NCBI GenBank assembly: GCA_963825445.1 | Contig: CAWGTM010000019.1 | Location: forward strand, 196,493-260,492 | DNA: 64,000 nt | DNA from: Actinophytocola sp963825445 | Lineage (GTDB): Bacteria > Actinomycetota > Actinomycetes > Mycobacteriales > Pseudonocardiaceae | Direction: 5' to 3' | Part shown: piece after piece, positions 1-8,725 of the stretch | Layout: each line of letters starts with the position of its first letter | Numbering within the stretch: the first letter of the stretch is position 1 | Notes under the pieces: model-generated | What the model saw: only the letters and a program-made list of their open reading frames with translations | The model's database searches: none | What the model was told of the DNA's origin: nothing | Program-made: the position numbers and the translations under genes

Positions 1-21
1 CGGCCGCTGCTGGCCCCGTGA
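1..21 (+). CDS. 3' end of an upstream gene cut by the window start
   Basis: Reading frame 1 stays open from the first base and ends at TGA 19-21, giving the tail RPLLAP. The stop overlaps the GTG start of the sigma factor (GTGA), the usual sign of a translationally coupled pair. Long ECF sigma factors of the type that follows are typically preceded by a small YCII-domain protein, so this is probably its last codons; only six residues are visible, so that is inference from context. Confidence 0.35.
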   Translation, partial: RPLLAP

Positions 22-1262
22 GATCGGTCGGCCAGGCGGTCGCGGACGCGCACCGGAGCGAGTGGGCCACCGTGCTCGCCGCGACGGTGCGCGTCACCCG
101 CGACCTCGACCTGGCGCAGGAGTGCGTGCAGGACGCCTACACCGACGCACTGTCCTCATGGGACAGGGACGGGGTGCCGGCGCGGCCGGGGGCGTGGCTC
201 ACCACCGCCGCCCGACACAACGCGCTCGACGTGTTGCGGCGGGCGAACACCCTGCGGTCGAAGCTGCACCTGCTGGTCGAACCGGCGACCGTCGCGGGCG
301 ATCCGCCGGTGGCACCGGACGACCCTCTGCGGCTGGTGTTCCTGTGCGCGCACCCCGCGCTGTCACCCGAGGCCCAGGTGGCGCTGACTCTGCGGTTCGT
401 GTGCGGGGTGTCGACCGCGGACATCGCGTCGGCGTTCCTGGTCCAGGAACCGACCATGGCCGCGCGGCTCACCCGGGCGAAGAAGAAGATCGCGGGCGCG
501 GGGATCCCGTTCGCCATGCCGACCGCCGCCGAACTGCCGTCGCGGCTGGACACGGCCCTCACGAGCATCCACCTGCTGTTCACCACCGGACACACGGCCC
601 CGGCGGGCCCGACGCTCACACGTGACGACGTCGCCGGCCGCGCCGTGGACCTGGCCCGTCTGCTCGTGGCCCTGATGCCGGACGAGGCCGAGGCCCGCGG
701 CCTGCTCGCGCTGCTCCTGGCGAACCACGCCCGCCGCGCCACCCGTACCGCCCCGGACGGCGGGGTGCTGCTGCTGGCCGACCAGGACCGTGCCGCCTGG
801 GACCGGGCGGCCATCGCGGAGGCCGACACCCTGGTGATGAGCGCCCCGCGCGGCAGGTCTCCCGGCAAGTTCGCGCTCCAAGCGGCGATCGCCACCCTGC
901 ACGCGACCGCCCCCACCTACACCGACACCGACTGGCCGCAGATCGTCGAGTGCTACGACCTGCTGCTGGCCGTGTGGCCGTCGCCCGTGGTGGCGCTGAA
1001 CCGGGCGGTGGCCGTGTCGATGGTGTCCGGCCCGGAAGCGGGGCTCGCCGAGATCGCGGCGCTGGACATCCCCGGCTACCACTACCTTCCCGCGGTGCGG
1101 GCCGACTTCCTGCGCCTGCTCGACCGCGACACCGAAGCGGCCGCCGCCTACGAACAGGCCCGCGCGCTCGTCACGAACGACGCCGAACGCGCGTTCCTCA
1201 CCGCCCGGCTGGCCGACCTGGCTACGCCGCGCAGAACTCGTTCCCTTCCGGATCGAGCATGA
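18..1262 (+). CDS. Long ECF RNA polymerase sigma factor with C-terminal DUF6596/TPR-like extension
   Basis: A 414-residue sigma-70 factor of the extracytoplasmic-function class. Region 2 spans about residues 10-75 and region 4 about 120-165, with the helix-turn-helix around STADIASAFLVQE followed by the basic RAKKK. Ordinary ECF factors are about 180 residues; the remaining 230 alanine-rich helical residues match the extended group that carries a DUF6596 tail and is usually paired with a YCII protein. The GTG start is chosen because it overlaps the upstream stop. It is tail-to-tail with, and overlaps by 41 bp, the VOC gene on the other strand. Its target promoters are not identifiable here. 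Confidence 0.85.
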   Translation: MRSVGQAVADAHRSEWATVLAATVRVTRDLDLAQECVQDAYTDALSSWDRDGVPARPGAWLTTAARHNALDVLRRANTLRSKLHLLVEPATVAGDPPVAPDDPLRLVFLCAHPALSPEAQVALTLRFVCGVSTADIASAFLVQEPTMAARLTRAKKKIAGAGIPFAMPTAAELPSRLDTALTSIHLLFTTGHTAPAGPTLTRDDVAGRAVDLARLLVALMPDEAEARGLLALLLANHARRATRTAPDGGVLLLADQDRAAWDRAAIAEADTLVMSAPRGRSPGKFALQAAIATLHATAPTYTDTDWPQIVECYDLLLAVWPSPVVALNRAVAVSMVSGPEAGLAEIAALDIPGYHYLPAVRADFLRLLDRDTEAAAAYEQARALVTNDAERAFLTARLADLATPRRTRSLPDRA

Positions 1263-1674
1263 CCCACCAGTGACCGGCCGGCCCCTGGTCGACCTCGCGG
1301 ACGCGCGTGGCGCCCAGGCCTTCCAACCGGGCCACCAGATCCTCGAGCGCCACAGACCCGCTGTGGATGTCGATGTGCAGCCGGTTCTTCACGGTCTTGC
1401 CCTCGGGAACGTCCTGGAACAGCAGCCGACGGCCATGGCCCACGCCGCTGGCCTGGTCGAACGGGTCGTCGGGGTGCCGGATGCCCGCGAAGCCACGGAA
1501 GATCCGGTGGTCCCCGTGCTCGGTGACCGCGGCCTCCGGGAGGTGCCCGGCCGACAGCAGCTGGTCGATGAGCGCGCTCGGGTCCTCCACCGTGTACTCC
1601 AGCGCGGCGGCCCAGAAGTCCGCCAGCGTGGGTGCGTCCTTGGTATCGATGATCAACTTCCAGTTCAGAGCCAT
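1222..1674 (-). CDS. VOC-family (glyoxalase-like) protein
   Basis: A 150-residue single-domain protein of the vicinal-oxygen-chelate fold. The opening MALNWKLIIDTKDA and the closing DPEGNEFCAA are typical of the glyoxalase-like group, in which the final Glu is a usual metal ligand. No substrate can be named. The ATG at 1674 is preferred to upstream starts because it lies inside the shared palindromic promoter and matches the family's normal N-terminus. It is divergent from the CGNR regulator with only 21 bp between the start codons, a pairing that suggests direct control by that regulator (inference). Confidence 0.82.
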   Translation of the reverse strand: MALNWKLIIDTKDAPTLADFWAAALEYTVEDPSALIDQLLSAGHLPEAAVTEHGDHRIFRGFAGIRHPDDPFDQASGVGHGRRLLFQDVPEGKTVKNRLHIDIHSGSVALEDLVARLEGLGATRVREVDQGPAGHWWVMLDPEGNEFCAA

Positions 1675-1698
1675 GTAACCCTTTATACTAGTTACATG
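1672..1698. promoter_or_regulatory. Divergent leaderless promoters inside a perfect palindrome that includes both start codons
   Basis: CATGTAAC (1672-1679) and GTTACATG (1691-1698) are a perfect 8-bp inverted repeat with an 11-bp centre. The outer CAT and ATG are the start codons of the divergent VOC and CGNR genes. The centre holds TATACT (1684-1689), 6 nt before the + strand ATG, and on the other strand TATAAA (from 1687 to 1682), 7 nt before the - strand ATG. Both transcripts would therefore begin at or within a base or two of the start codon. The palindrome is a likely operator for the CGNR protein. Confidence 0.7.
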
Positions 1699-2283
1699 GA
1701 CTCGCCACCAAGCCCGGGCATGCTGCTGGGCTCCCGTTCGGGGGCCACGTTCCGGTTCGACCCGGGCGCGCTCAGCCTGGAACTGCTGACCACCGGCGGC
1801 CCCGGCGAGTTCCGCCACTTCGAGGTGCTGCACTCCCCCGCCGACCTGGCCACGTGGGCATCAGCGTCGCGACTGACCCCGACCCCGACGCTGACGATCT
1901 CCGACGCCGAGGTCACGACCGCCCGAGACCTGCGCGACGCGTTGTTCCGGGTGGCCATCAAGCACCCGGAACCCGGCGACCTCGACACGATCAACGCCGC
2001 GGCCGCCCACCCGGCGCTGGTCCCCGCCCTCGACGCGGACCACCGGCTCCGCTGGGCCGGATCTCCCACCGGCACACAACTGCTGGCCACCGTCGCGCGC
2101 GACGCGATCGACCTGCTGAGCGGCCCGCTCCGCCACCGGGTCCGCACGTGTGCGGCCGACAACTGCTCGCTCGTGTACGTGGACACCTCCCGGCCCGGCA
2201 GCCGGCGCTGGTGCTCCATGGACCGCTGCGGCAACCGCCACAAGGTCCGCACCCTCCGCGCCCGCCGCACCGAAGAGGACTGA
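1696..2283 (+). CDS. CGNR zinc-finger regulator (ABATE-type)
   Basis: A 195-residue protein with the actinobacterial architecture of an N-terminal ABATE-like domain and a C-terminal CGNR zinc finger. The finger is plain: Cys152, Cys157, Cys173 and Cys178, the last starting C-G-N-R, followed by a basic tail. Family members are thought to bind DNA and commonly sit beside the small enzyme they control. Here that partner is the divergent VOC protein. The start at 1696 is fixed by the palindrome and by a -10 box 6 nt upstream, which makes the mRNA leaderless. Confidence 0.85.
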   Translation: MDSPPSPGMLLGSRSGATFRFDPGALSLELLTTGGPGEFRHFEVLHSPADLATWASASRLTPTPTLTISDAEVTTARDLRDALFRVAIKHPEPGDLDTINAAAAHPALVPALDADHRLRWAGSPTGTQLLATVARDAIDLLSGPLRHRVRTCAADNCSLVYVDTSRPGSRRWCSMDRCGNRHKVRTLRARRTEED

Positions 2284-3152
2284 CCGGACGCCCCGCTGCC
2301 GCACCTGGCTGTCCACTCAGGACCGCCGGTCGAACCGCCTGACGGGAGCCCTGCCGCGAGAGTTGGCGGCGGCCCACTCCGCCGGACCGAAGATGAGCCC
2401 ACGAAGATGCTGACCAGTCGCGGTCAGCAGGTCGGGGACGCCAACACCGTCGAGGATCGACGTGCGTTCGCGGCGGGGGAACTCGATGGTGTCGCGGAGA
2501 AGACCTCGAGCCAGCAGGCAGCCAGTTCTGGCTGGAACTCCCCCACCTCCCGCGCGTGCCGGGCCAACCCGCGCTTCATCCTCGGCCGGCTTCAGCAGCT
2601 CGCGCACCCGGCGACGGGCTCATCGATCTGCCCGTTCCGCCTAGCGACGGCACCATGGACATGATCGTCACCGGGCTGTCCGGCGCCGCACCACCCGAGG
2701 TTGGTCGCCGCCAGACACGCACCACGTCCGACAGCTCCCATCCGAGAGCGTCGCCGCCACCCGGTGGTCGAACGACCCCCTCACTCCACGTCGGTCGCGG
2801 GCGCCTCTTTCTCACCAGGCCACCCCTCCCGTCCTGTGCGTTTTGGTCTGTGCCCCGTGGCGACCGCCAGATCCGCCAAAGGCGCAATAATTGGACATCT
2901 ATATAGTAAGTAATTGATAGTTAAACTTCTAAGATCGAACTCCCACCCGGTACAGCGCCTCAGCAAATGTCAGTTCACGAAATTCGCCATTACCAGGCCG
3001 GCCGCTCCGCCGCATTCACCCGATTGGCGGAACACCGATTGAAAGGTCCATTCAATCGGTCCGGGGGTCCCCTGTTTTCAACGCTACCAACGAGGTCCGA
3101 CAGTTTGGCGCCGGCGACACGGCGCGTCGTGGCAGAAAGCCGGACAAAAGCA
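2284..3152. other. Long intergenic region with no convincing gene and an AT-rich island
   Basis: Open frames exist on both strands, but none shows a recognisable domain, a ribosome site and an actinobacterial amino-acid profile together. A minus-strand stretch around 2350-2600 might be the remnant of a gene; I cannot name it. Positions about 2883-2940 are strikingly AT-rich against a background near 70% GC and contain several TATA-like hexamers, so they could be a promoter or a scar of insertion. No downstream gene is obvious for it. Confidence 0.4.
3034..3060. repeat. Perfect 10-bp inverted repeat (hairpin)
   Basis: ACCGATTGAA (3034-3043) and TTCAATCGGT (3051-3060) with a 7-nt loop. There is no T-run on either side. 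It could be an operator for something in the AT-rich gap or the outer part of the termination region of the SPFH operon. Confidence 0.5.
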
Positions 3153-3180
3153 GTGGGAGGGCGGCGAACCGCCCTCCCAC
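3153..3180 (-). terminator. Rho-independent terminator of the NfeD-SPFH operon
   Basis: GTGGGAGGGCGG (3153-3164) and CCGCCCTCCCAC (3169-3180) form a perfect 12-bp stem with a CGAA loop. Read on the minus strand, the hairpin lies about 35 bp after the SPFH stop codon and is followed by a short T-run (CTTTTG), the classic intrinsic terminator layout. Confidence 0.8.
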
Positions 3181-3213
3181 TGTCACACCAAGAACACTGC
3201 TACATCAGGAAAC

Positions 3214-4569
3214 TCAGTACCGCGGCGGCTCGTCCGACAGTTCCGTCGACTCCGACGGCCGAGCACGGAACGGACCACCGGGAGCCGGGGGCACGTCCGG
3301 CGCCGGAGCGGCCGGCGGAGGAGGCGGCGAGTAGTCGACCTCCGGCGCGGGAGCCGGCATGTGCACTTCCGGCTGCGGCGGAGGAGGCGGCGGCATCGCG
3401 GCGGCGGCCGAGCGGTCGTCGTCGCCCATGTTGTACGGCGCGGGGGCGCCGGCCGACCGCTGCGGCGACATCGACGTCGGAACCTCCCGCCGTGCCACCG
3501 CCTCCGCTGCCCGCACGGCCTCCGCGACCTTCGGGTCGGTGGACGTGTCGAACCAGTTCGCGGTCTCTTCCTCTTCGTTCGGGCGCTCGGGCGGCGGCTC
3601 GTAGGCCGGCGGCTCGTAGCGGAACACGCCGTCCTCGCCGGGTGCGCCCAGCAGCTTCGCGAAGCCCTCGAGGGCCTTGCCGAAGTCGTTCGGCAGCATC
3701 CACACGGTGTTCGAGTCGCCCTGCGCCATCTGCGGGAGCGTCTGCAAGTACTGGTAGGCAAGGACTTCCGGCGTCGGCTTGCCGGCCTTGATCGCGTCGA
3801 AGACCTTCTCGATGGCCTTGGCCTGGCCCTGGGCCTGGAGGTAGCGGGCCGCACGTTCACCCTGGGCACGCAGGATGCGCGACTGCCGCTCACCCTCGGA
3901 CGCCAGGATCGCCGCCTGCTTGGCACCCTCCGCCGACAGGATCTGGCTCTGCTTCTGACCTTCGGCGGTCTTGATGGCCGCTTCCCGCGTACCTTCCGCG
4001 GTGAGGATCATGGCGCGCTTCTCACGGTCGGCGCGCATCTGCTTCTCCATCGAGTCCTGAATGGAGGGTGGCGGGTCGATCGCCTTCAGCTCGACTCGCG
4101 CCACGCGGATGCCCCAGCGGCCGGTGGCCTCGTCGAGCACGCCACGCAGCTGCCCGTTGATCGAGTCACGGGAGGTCAGCGTGCCTTCCAGGCTCATGCC
4201 ACCGACCACGTTTCGGAGTGTGGTGGTGGTCAGCTGCTCCACACCGATGATGTAGTCGGAGATCTCGTAGACCGCGTCGCGGGGGTTGGTCACCTGGAAG
4301 TACACGACCGTGTCGATGGACACGGTCAGGTTGTCCTGGGTGATCACCGGCTGCGGCGGGAACGAGACGACCTGCTCGCGGCGGTCGACCTTCGCTCGCA
4401 CCCGGTCCAGGAACGGCACCAGGAAGTTCAGCCCCGGCTCCCCCACCGACCGGAACCGACCGAGCCGCTCGATCACGGCCGATTCCGCCTGCGGGATCAC
4501 CAGGATCGACTTCACCACGACGGTGAGTACGAACAAGACGACCACGATGACGATGATGACGACGGTCAA
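3214..4569 (-). CDS. SPFH/Band 7 (stomatin-prohibitin, QmcA-type) membrane protein
   Basis: A 451-residue flotillin/stomatin relative that would form membrane-associated oligomers. One hydrophobic segment lies at residues 3-25, followed by the SPFH domain (about 27-210, with ESAVIERLGRF near its start). An Ala/Glu-rich coiled coil with repeated AEG motifs covers about 190-250. The tail, about 395-450, is very rich in proline and probably disordered. The start is TTG with GGAGG four bases upstream; no better-placed ATG or GTG exists. NfeD is immediately upstream on the same strand, the usual partner of this family, so the two are an operon. The physiological role is not known from sequence. 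Confidence 0.9.
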   Translation of the reverse strand: MTVVIIVIVVVLFVLTVVVKSILVIPQAESAVIERLGRFRSVGEPGLNFLVPFLDRVRAKVDRREQVVSFPPQPVITQDNLTVSIDTVVYFQVTNPRDAVYEISDYIIGVEQLTTTTLRNVVGGMSLEGTLTSRDSINGQLRGVLDEATGRWGIRVARVELKAIDPPPSIQDSMEKQMRADREKRAMILTAEGTREAAIKTAEGQKQSQILSAEGAKQAAILASEGERQSRILRAQGERAARYLQAQGQAKAIEKVFDAIKAGKPTPEVLAYQYLQTLPQMAQGDSNTVWMLPNDFGKALEGFAKLLGAPGEDGVFRYEPPAYEPPPERPNEEEETANWFDTSTDPKVAEAVRAAEAVARREVPTSMSPQRSAGAPAPYNMGDDDRSAAAAMPPPPPPQPEVHMPAPAPEVDYSPPPPPAAPAPDVPPAPGGPFRARPSESTELSDEPPRY

Positions 4570-4656
4570 CGTGCCTCCACTCCGGATCGGGTTGGCGGGA
4601 AGTAGATCACAACTGCCACCCGAAGGAGGTGACCCCCACAGCGCGTCCCACCGGAT

Positions 4657-5100
4657 TCACTCGGTCGCCAGATAGTCGGCGTCGGCCAGGACCACCGCGG
4701 TGGCGCCGGAGATCTCCACGACCGTCACCTGGTCGCCCGCCGAGATCGTCTGTTTGTCGTCGAAGGCGCGGGCCGACCACACCTCGCCGTCGAGCCGAAC
4801 CTGGCCGCCGTCGGCGCTCACCGGGGCCAGGGCCACCGCCTTGCGACCGATCAACGCCTCGGCGTTCGTGTGCACCAACGCACCGTGCATCCGCCGTTTG
4901 AGCCACGGTCTGGCGAAGGTCACCAGACCGATGGAGACGAGCGCGAACACCGCGGAACTGACCAGCGTGTTGCCGAACAGCACCTCGGAGCCCGCACCGG
5001 CAAGCGCTCCGACGCCCACCATCAGTAGGAAGAAATCCCCGGACAACATCTCGGCGGCGATCAGCGCGATTCCGCCGATCAGCCAAAACACTGCGGCCAT
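4657..5100 (-). CDS. NfeD-family membrane protein
   Basis: A 147-residue protein with two or three N-terminal membrane helices (within residues 1-68) and a C-terminal OB-fold domain (about 80-147, with IGRKAVALAPVSADGGQVRL at its start). This is the short NfeD1b form without the ClpP-like protease domain. Proteins of this form act with the neighbouring SPFH protein, here 87 bp downstream on the same strand. The assignment rests on topology, length and gene order. Confidence 0.85.
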   Translation of the reverse strand: MAAVFWLIGGIALIAAEMLSGDFFLLMVGVGALAGAGSEVLFGNTLVSSAVFALVSIGLVTFARPWLKRRMHGALVHTNAEALIGRKAVALAPVSADGGQVRLDGEVWSARAFDDKQTISAGDQVTVVEISGATAVVLADADYLATE

Positions 5101-5135
5101 ACCTCAATGATCTCAGACCCCGGGTATCTCGGTCA

Positions 5136-5948
5136 CTACTCTTCACCGATAGTAACGAAATCGATCAACCTTTCCACCGCGCCGATCAGCGGGGTCTCCA
5201 GGTCGCGGTAGCTGCGCACACCCGCCAGAACGCGGCGCCACCCGTCGGCGGGCTCGCCCCAGCGCAACGCCGCACAGATCCCGGTCTTCCAGTCGGTGCC
5301 GCGCGGGATGACCGGCCATTCGCGGATGCCGACGGCCGCGGGTTTCACGGCCTGCCAGATGTCCACGTAGGGGTGACCGGTGACCAGCACGTGCTCGTCG
5401 TTGACCGCGTCGACGATGCGGGACTCCTTGCTGCCCGCCACCAGGTGGTCGACCAGGACGCCGAGCCGCCGGTGCGGGGCCGTGCCGAACTCGGCCACCA
5501 GCCCGGCCAGGTCGTCGATGCCGTGCAGCGGCTCCACCACCACGCCCTCGACCCGCAGGTCGTGGCCCCACACGCGTTCCACCAGCTCGGCGTCGTGGAT
5601 GCCCTCCACCCACAGCCGGCTGTCCCGCGCGGTGCGGGCGGTGTGGTCCTGCACGCGGACCGAGCCGGAAGCCGACACCGTCTTCTTGGGCGCGGCACTC
5701 TGGGTGGGCCGCACGAGCGTCACGGGTTTGCCGTCGATCAGGAACCCGGCCGGGGTCAACGGGAACACCCGGTGGCGGCCCTTGCCGTCCTCCAGCACCA
5801 CGTTGCCCTGCTCGAAGCGGACCACCGCGCCGCAGAAGCCGCTCGCGGGGTCCTCGGCCACCAACCCGGGCTCCGCGACCACTTCGGGGATCTTCTTGCG
5901 GACCTTGCCGCGGGCCAGGATGTCGCCGCCGTAGCTCTCTGCTCGCAC
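5136..5948 (-). CDS. DUF3097-family protein
   Basis: A 270-residue soluble protein matching the actinobacterial family DUF3097, recognisable by the blocks VWGHDLRVEGVVVE, RRLGVLVDHLVAGSKESRI and GHPYVDIWQAVKP. The middle blocks resemble a Toprim-like fold with acidic positions, which hints at nucleic-acid chemistry, but the function is not established. GTG start at 5948; TAGGGT (5957-5962) lies 8 nt upstream, so the leader is at most a couple of bases. It is a single-gene unit divergent from an ECF sigma factor. Confidence 0.85.
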   Translation of the reverse strand: MRAESYGGDILARGKVRKKIPEVVAEPGLVAEDPASGFCGAVVRFEQGNVVLEDGKGRHRVFPLTPAGFLIDGKPVTLVRPTQSAAPKKTVSASGSVRVQDHTARTARDSRLWVEGIHDAELVERVWGHDLRVEGVVVEPLHGIDDLAGLVAEFGTAPHRRLGVLVDHLVAGSKESRIVDAVNDEHVLVTGHPYVDIWQAVKPAAVGIREWPVIPRGTDWKTGICAALRWGEPADGWRRVLAGVRSYRDLETPLIGAVERLIDFVTIGEE

Positions 5949-6010
5949 GGCAGATCACCCTATCGAGGGTCCGTCGAAAAACTTGGACGTCGACCCGTCG
6001 GAGAACCCGT

Positions 6011-6544
6011 GTGTCGGACGACGATGGGGATGTGAGCACGCCGAGCGTGCGGCCCGATCCGGCGTTCGGGCTGCTGGAGCTGTACGACGAGGCGCTGCCG
6101 CACGTCTACGGCTACCTGCTGGCCCGCTGCCGGGACGCCACGCTGGCCGAGGACCTGACGGCCGAGGCGTTCCTGGCCGCGGTCGCCGCGGTCCGCAAAC
6201 CGGACGCGCCCGCGCCGTCCACCCCGTGGCTGATCGGCGTCGCCCGGCACAAGCTGGCCGACCACTGGCGGCGGGTGGCTCGCGAGGAACGCGGCCTGCG
6301 TCTGGTGGACACCGAGGAGACCGAGGACCCCTGGGAGTGCGCGATCGACGCGATCCGCGCGCGGGACGTCCTCGACCAGCTCGGTCCGCACCACCGGGCG
6401 GCGCTCACCCTGCGGTACCTCGACGGGCTGCCGGTCAACGACGTGGCCGCCTGCCTGGACCGCACCGTGCACGCCACCGAGGCGCTGCTGGTGCGAGCCC
6501 GTACCGCGTTCCGCCGGATCTACCAGGGAGAGGAGGGCTCATGA
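6011..6544 (+). CDS. ECF sigma factor
   Basis: A 177-residue sigma-70 factor of normal ECF length. Region 2 covers about 18-90 with the signature AEDLTAEAFLAAV, and region 4 about 115-170 with LPVNDVAACLDRTVHATEALL. GTG start at 6011. The stop TGA overlaps the ATG of the next gene (ATGA), so the two are translationally coupled. There is no transmembrane anti-sigma gene; the downstream protein begins with a short segment of the kind seen after such sigma genes, followed by VOC domains. Confidence 0.88.
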   Translation: MSDDDGDVSTPSVRPDPAFGLLELYDEALPHVYGYLLARCRDATLAEDLTAEAFLAAVAAVRKPDAPAPSTPWLIGVARHKLADHWRRVAREERGLRLVDTEETEDPWECAIDAIRARDVLDQLGPHHRAALTLRYLDGLPVNDVAACLDRTVHATEALLVRARTAFRRIYQGEEGS

Positions 6545-7422
6545 TCGACCCGTTCGAGGCTCTGCGCGAGCCCGCTCTTCCGGTCGACCCGGATCCCGAC
6601 TTCGCCGCGCGGCTGCGGGACCGACTGTCCCGCGCCGTGCTCGATCAAGGAGAGAGCATGACCACTACCGAACGAGAAGCCGCCTGGCCGCCCACGCTCA
6701 GCCCGTACATCGTCGTGTCCGACGCGCGGCGCGCGCTCGACTGGTACGTCGAGGTGTTCGGCGCCCGGCAGCGCGGCGAGCCGTACGTGAACGACGACGA
6801 CACCATCGGCCACGCGGAGGTCGGCATCGGCGACGCCGTCCTCATGTTCTCCGAGGCGTCCGACCTGTGGCCCGACGTGCCGGTGTCCGCGCCCGACGCG
6901 CCGACGACGTTCAGCCACACGCTGCACGTCCAGGTCGACGACGTGGACGGCACGGTCGACAGGGCACGCCGGCAGGGAGCGGCGATCGAGCGTGCGCCCG
7001 GCGACCAGCCCTACGGGCGCACGGCCGTGATCGTCGACCCGTTCGGCCACCGCTGGATGCTGAACAAGCCGCCGGCCAACGCCACGAAGCTGCGTCAGGG
7101 CGACATCGCGCACGTCACGATGGTCACGCCCGACACCGAACGCGCGCGGGACTTCTACCAGTCGGTGCTGCAGCTGCCGTTCGAGCCGGGCGGCACCCCG
7201 GGCGCGTGGGGAGCGGACACCAACCCGCAGTTCGGCATGTGGTCCCCGCCCGACCAGGACCCGCAGGTGCAGCTGTGCTTCCGGGTCGACGACGTCGAGG
7301 CGGCCGTGGCGCGGGTCCGGGCCGCAGGCGGGCAGGCCGCGGCGATCGAGAGCAAGCCCTACGGCCTGCTGGTGGAGTGCGACGACGACCAGGGCGTGCG
7401 CTTCCAGCTCTGGCAGCCCTAG
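6541..7422 (+). CDS. Tandem VOC-domain protein coupled to an ECF sigma factor
   Basis: A 293-residue protein with two glyoxalase-like domains, about 52-168 and 182-292. The first 40 residues (MIDPFEALREPALPV onwards) form a charged leader with PDFAARLRDRL, which resembles the remains of an anti-sigma or sigma-interaction segment. It overlaps the sigma gene by four bases. It could be a metal-dependent enzyme or a binding protein that sequesters a small molecule, as antibiotic-binding VOC proteins do; the sequence does not decide. Its stop lies directly against the stop of the convergent acetyltransferase. Confidence 0.85.
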   Translation: MIDPFEALREPALPVDPDPDFAARLRDRLSRAVLDQGESMTTTEREAAWPPTLSPYIVVSDARRALDWYVEVFGARQRGEPYVNDDDTIGHAEVGIGDAVLMFSEASDLWPDVPVSAPDAPTTFSHTLHVQVDDVDGTVDRARRQGAAIERAPGDQPYGRTAVIVDPFGHRWMLNKPPANATKLRQGDIAHVTMVTPDTERARDFYQSVLQLPFEPGGTPGAWGADTNPQFGMWSPPDQDPQVQLCFRVDDVEAAVARVRAAGGQAAAIESKPYGLLVECDDDQGVRFQLWQP

Positions 7423-8049
7423 CTAGGGAGCGACCGTGGCCAACTGGTCGACCGAGCCCGACATGACCGTGCGCAGGTGCGCGGTGAGGTGTTCGGTCGG
7501 CCAGTCCCACCAGGCGAGGTCCAGCAGCCGGGCGACGTCCGCGTCGGCGTAGCGGGTGCGGATCAGCTTGGCAGGGTTGCCGCCCACGATGCCGTAGTCG
7601 GGGACGTCGTCCACCACCACCGACCCGGACGCCACGATGGCGCCGTGCCCGATCCGGACGCCGGGCATCACGGTGGTGCGGTACCCGAACCAGACGTCGT
7701 GGCCGACCACCGTGTCGCCGCGTCCGGGTAGCCCCTGGATCAGGTCCATCTGCTCGGCCCACGCGCCGCCCATGATGGGGAACGGGAACGTCGACGGGCC
7801 GTCCATGCGGTGGTTGGCGCCGTTCATGATGAACCGGATGCCCGTGCCGATGGCGCCGAACTTGCCGATCACCAGACGTTCCGGGCCGTAGTGGTAGAGC
7901 ACGTTGCGGGTCTCGAACTCCGTCGGATGCTCCGGGTCGTCGTAGTAGGTGAAGTCGCCGACCTCGATCAGAGGAGAGGTGACCAGCGGTTTGAGCAGCA
8001 CGACCCGCGTCTGACCGGGGATCGGGTGCAACACGGTGGGATCGGCCAT
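7423..8049 (-). CDS. CatB/Vat-like xenobiotic O-acetyltransferase (left-handed beta-helix)
   Basis: A 208-residue hexapeptide-repeat acyltransferase. Repeats run through about residues 60-175 (VGHDVWFGYRTTVMPGV, IGHGAIVASGSVV). The catalytic loop carries the GANHRMDG motif, whose His is the general base in Vat and CatB enzymes that acetylate streptogramin A or chloramphenicol. ATG at 8049 is preferred to the GTG three codons earlier, because AGGTGA sits five bases upstream of it. The TetR stop adjoins, so both form one minus-strand unit. Resistance is plausible but untested; the natural substrate may be a sugar or metabolite. Confidence 0.85.
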   Translation of the reverse strand: MADPTVLHPIPGQTRVVLLKPLVTSPLIEVGDFTYYDDPEHPTEFETRNVLYHYGPERLVIGKFGAIGTGIRFIMNGANHRMDGPSTFPFPIMGGAWAEQMDLIQGLPGRGDTVVGHDVWFGYRTTVMPGVRIGHGAIVASGSVVVDDVPDYGIVGGNPAKLIRTRYADADVARLLDLAWWDWPTEHLTAHLRTVMSGSVDQLATVAP

Positions 8050-8058
8050 GTCGATCAC

Positions 8059-8721
8059 CTAACCCTGTACACCGTGGGCACGCACGAAGGTTTTCACCGC
8101 TCGGTCGGCGATGCGGTCGAGTTCCTCGGCCGAGAAGTCCGTGCGGCCCAGCAGCATCGCCTCGTTCACCGGTGCGGCCATGACCAGCCAGTTGAACTGG
8201 CTCGCCGCGACCGACGGATCGTCCAGGCGCAACCGACCCGCGCGGGCGAGTTCGGCGAACCTGGCCGCGAGCACCTCCATCGTGCGGCCCGGCCCACGGT
8301 CGAAGAACTCCTGGCCGAGTCCGGGGAACCGGCCCGCTTCGGCGATCACCAGTCGGCGCAGCGCGAGGACCCGGGGTTGGAGCACGGCACCGAGTTGCCC
8401 TACGGCGAGGTCGTGCAGTTCCGTGGCCAGGTCGTCGCCGGTGCCGAGCCGGCCGATCTCGGCGGAGACCGGGTCGGCCACCGTGTTGACGGCACCGCGG
8501 ACCACCTCCACGAAGAGGCGTTCCTTGTCGACGAAGTGCTGGTAGACGGTCTGCTTGGCCACCTTCGCGACGCGGGCGATCACGTCCATGCTCGTGCCGA
8601 GGAAGCCGTTGTCGAGGAACACTCTCGTCGCCGCTTCGAGAATCGCCGCCTGCTTGGGGCTCGGGGGTGCCGCCACGGGGTGTTGATCGACCACGGAGCC
8701 AACGTACGCTACGGTCACCAC
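8059..8721 (-). CDS. TetR/AcrR-family regulator
   Basis: A regulator of up to 220 residues with an N-terminal helix-turn-helix (ATRVFLDNGFLGTSMDVIA then AKQTVYQHFVDKE) and a variable ligand-binding domain. Two starts are possible: GTG 8721, directly below the operator, or GTG 8694, which gives a more usual N-terminus (MVDQHPVAAPP). It is divergent from the SMP-30 gene and is followed directly by the Vat-like acetyltransferase. The palindrome between the divergent genes suggests control of both directions. Confidence 0.88.
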   Translation of the reverse strand: MVTVAYVGSVVDQHPVAAPPSPKQAAILEAATRVFLDNGFLGTSMDVIARVAKVAKQTVYQHFVDKERLFVEVVRGAVNTVADPVSAEIGRLGTGDDLATELHDLAVGQLGAVLQPRVLALRRLVIAEAGRFPGLGQEFFDRGPGRTMEVLAARFAELARAGRLRLDDPSVAASQFNWLVMAAPVNEAMLLGRTDFSAEELDRIADRAVKTFVRAHGVQG

Positions 8722-8725
8722 GAGC

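Noticed and set aside
2317..2664. Small genes on either strand in the 2.3-2.7 kb gap
   Set aside because: The frames overlap each other, lack ribosome sites and show no family resemblance.
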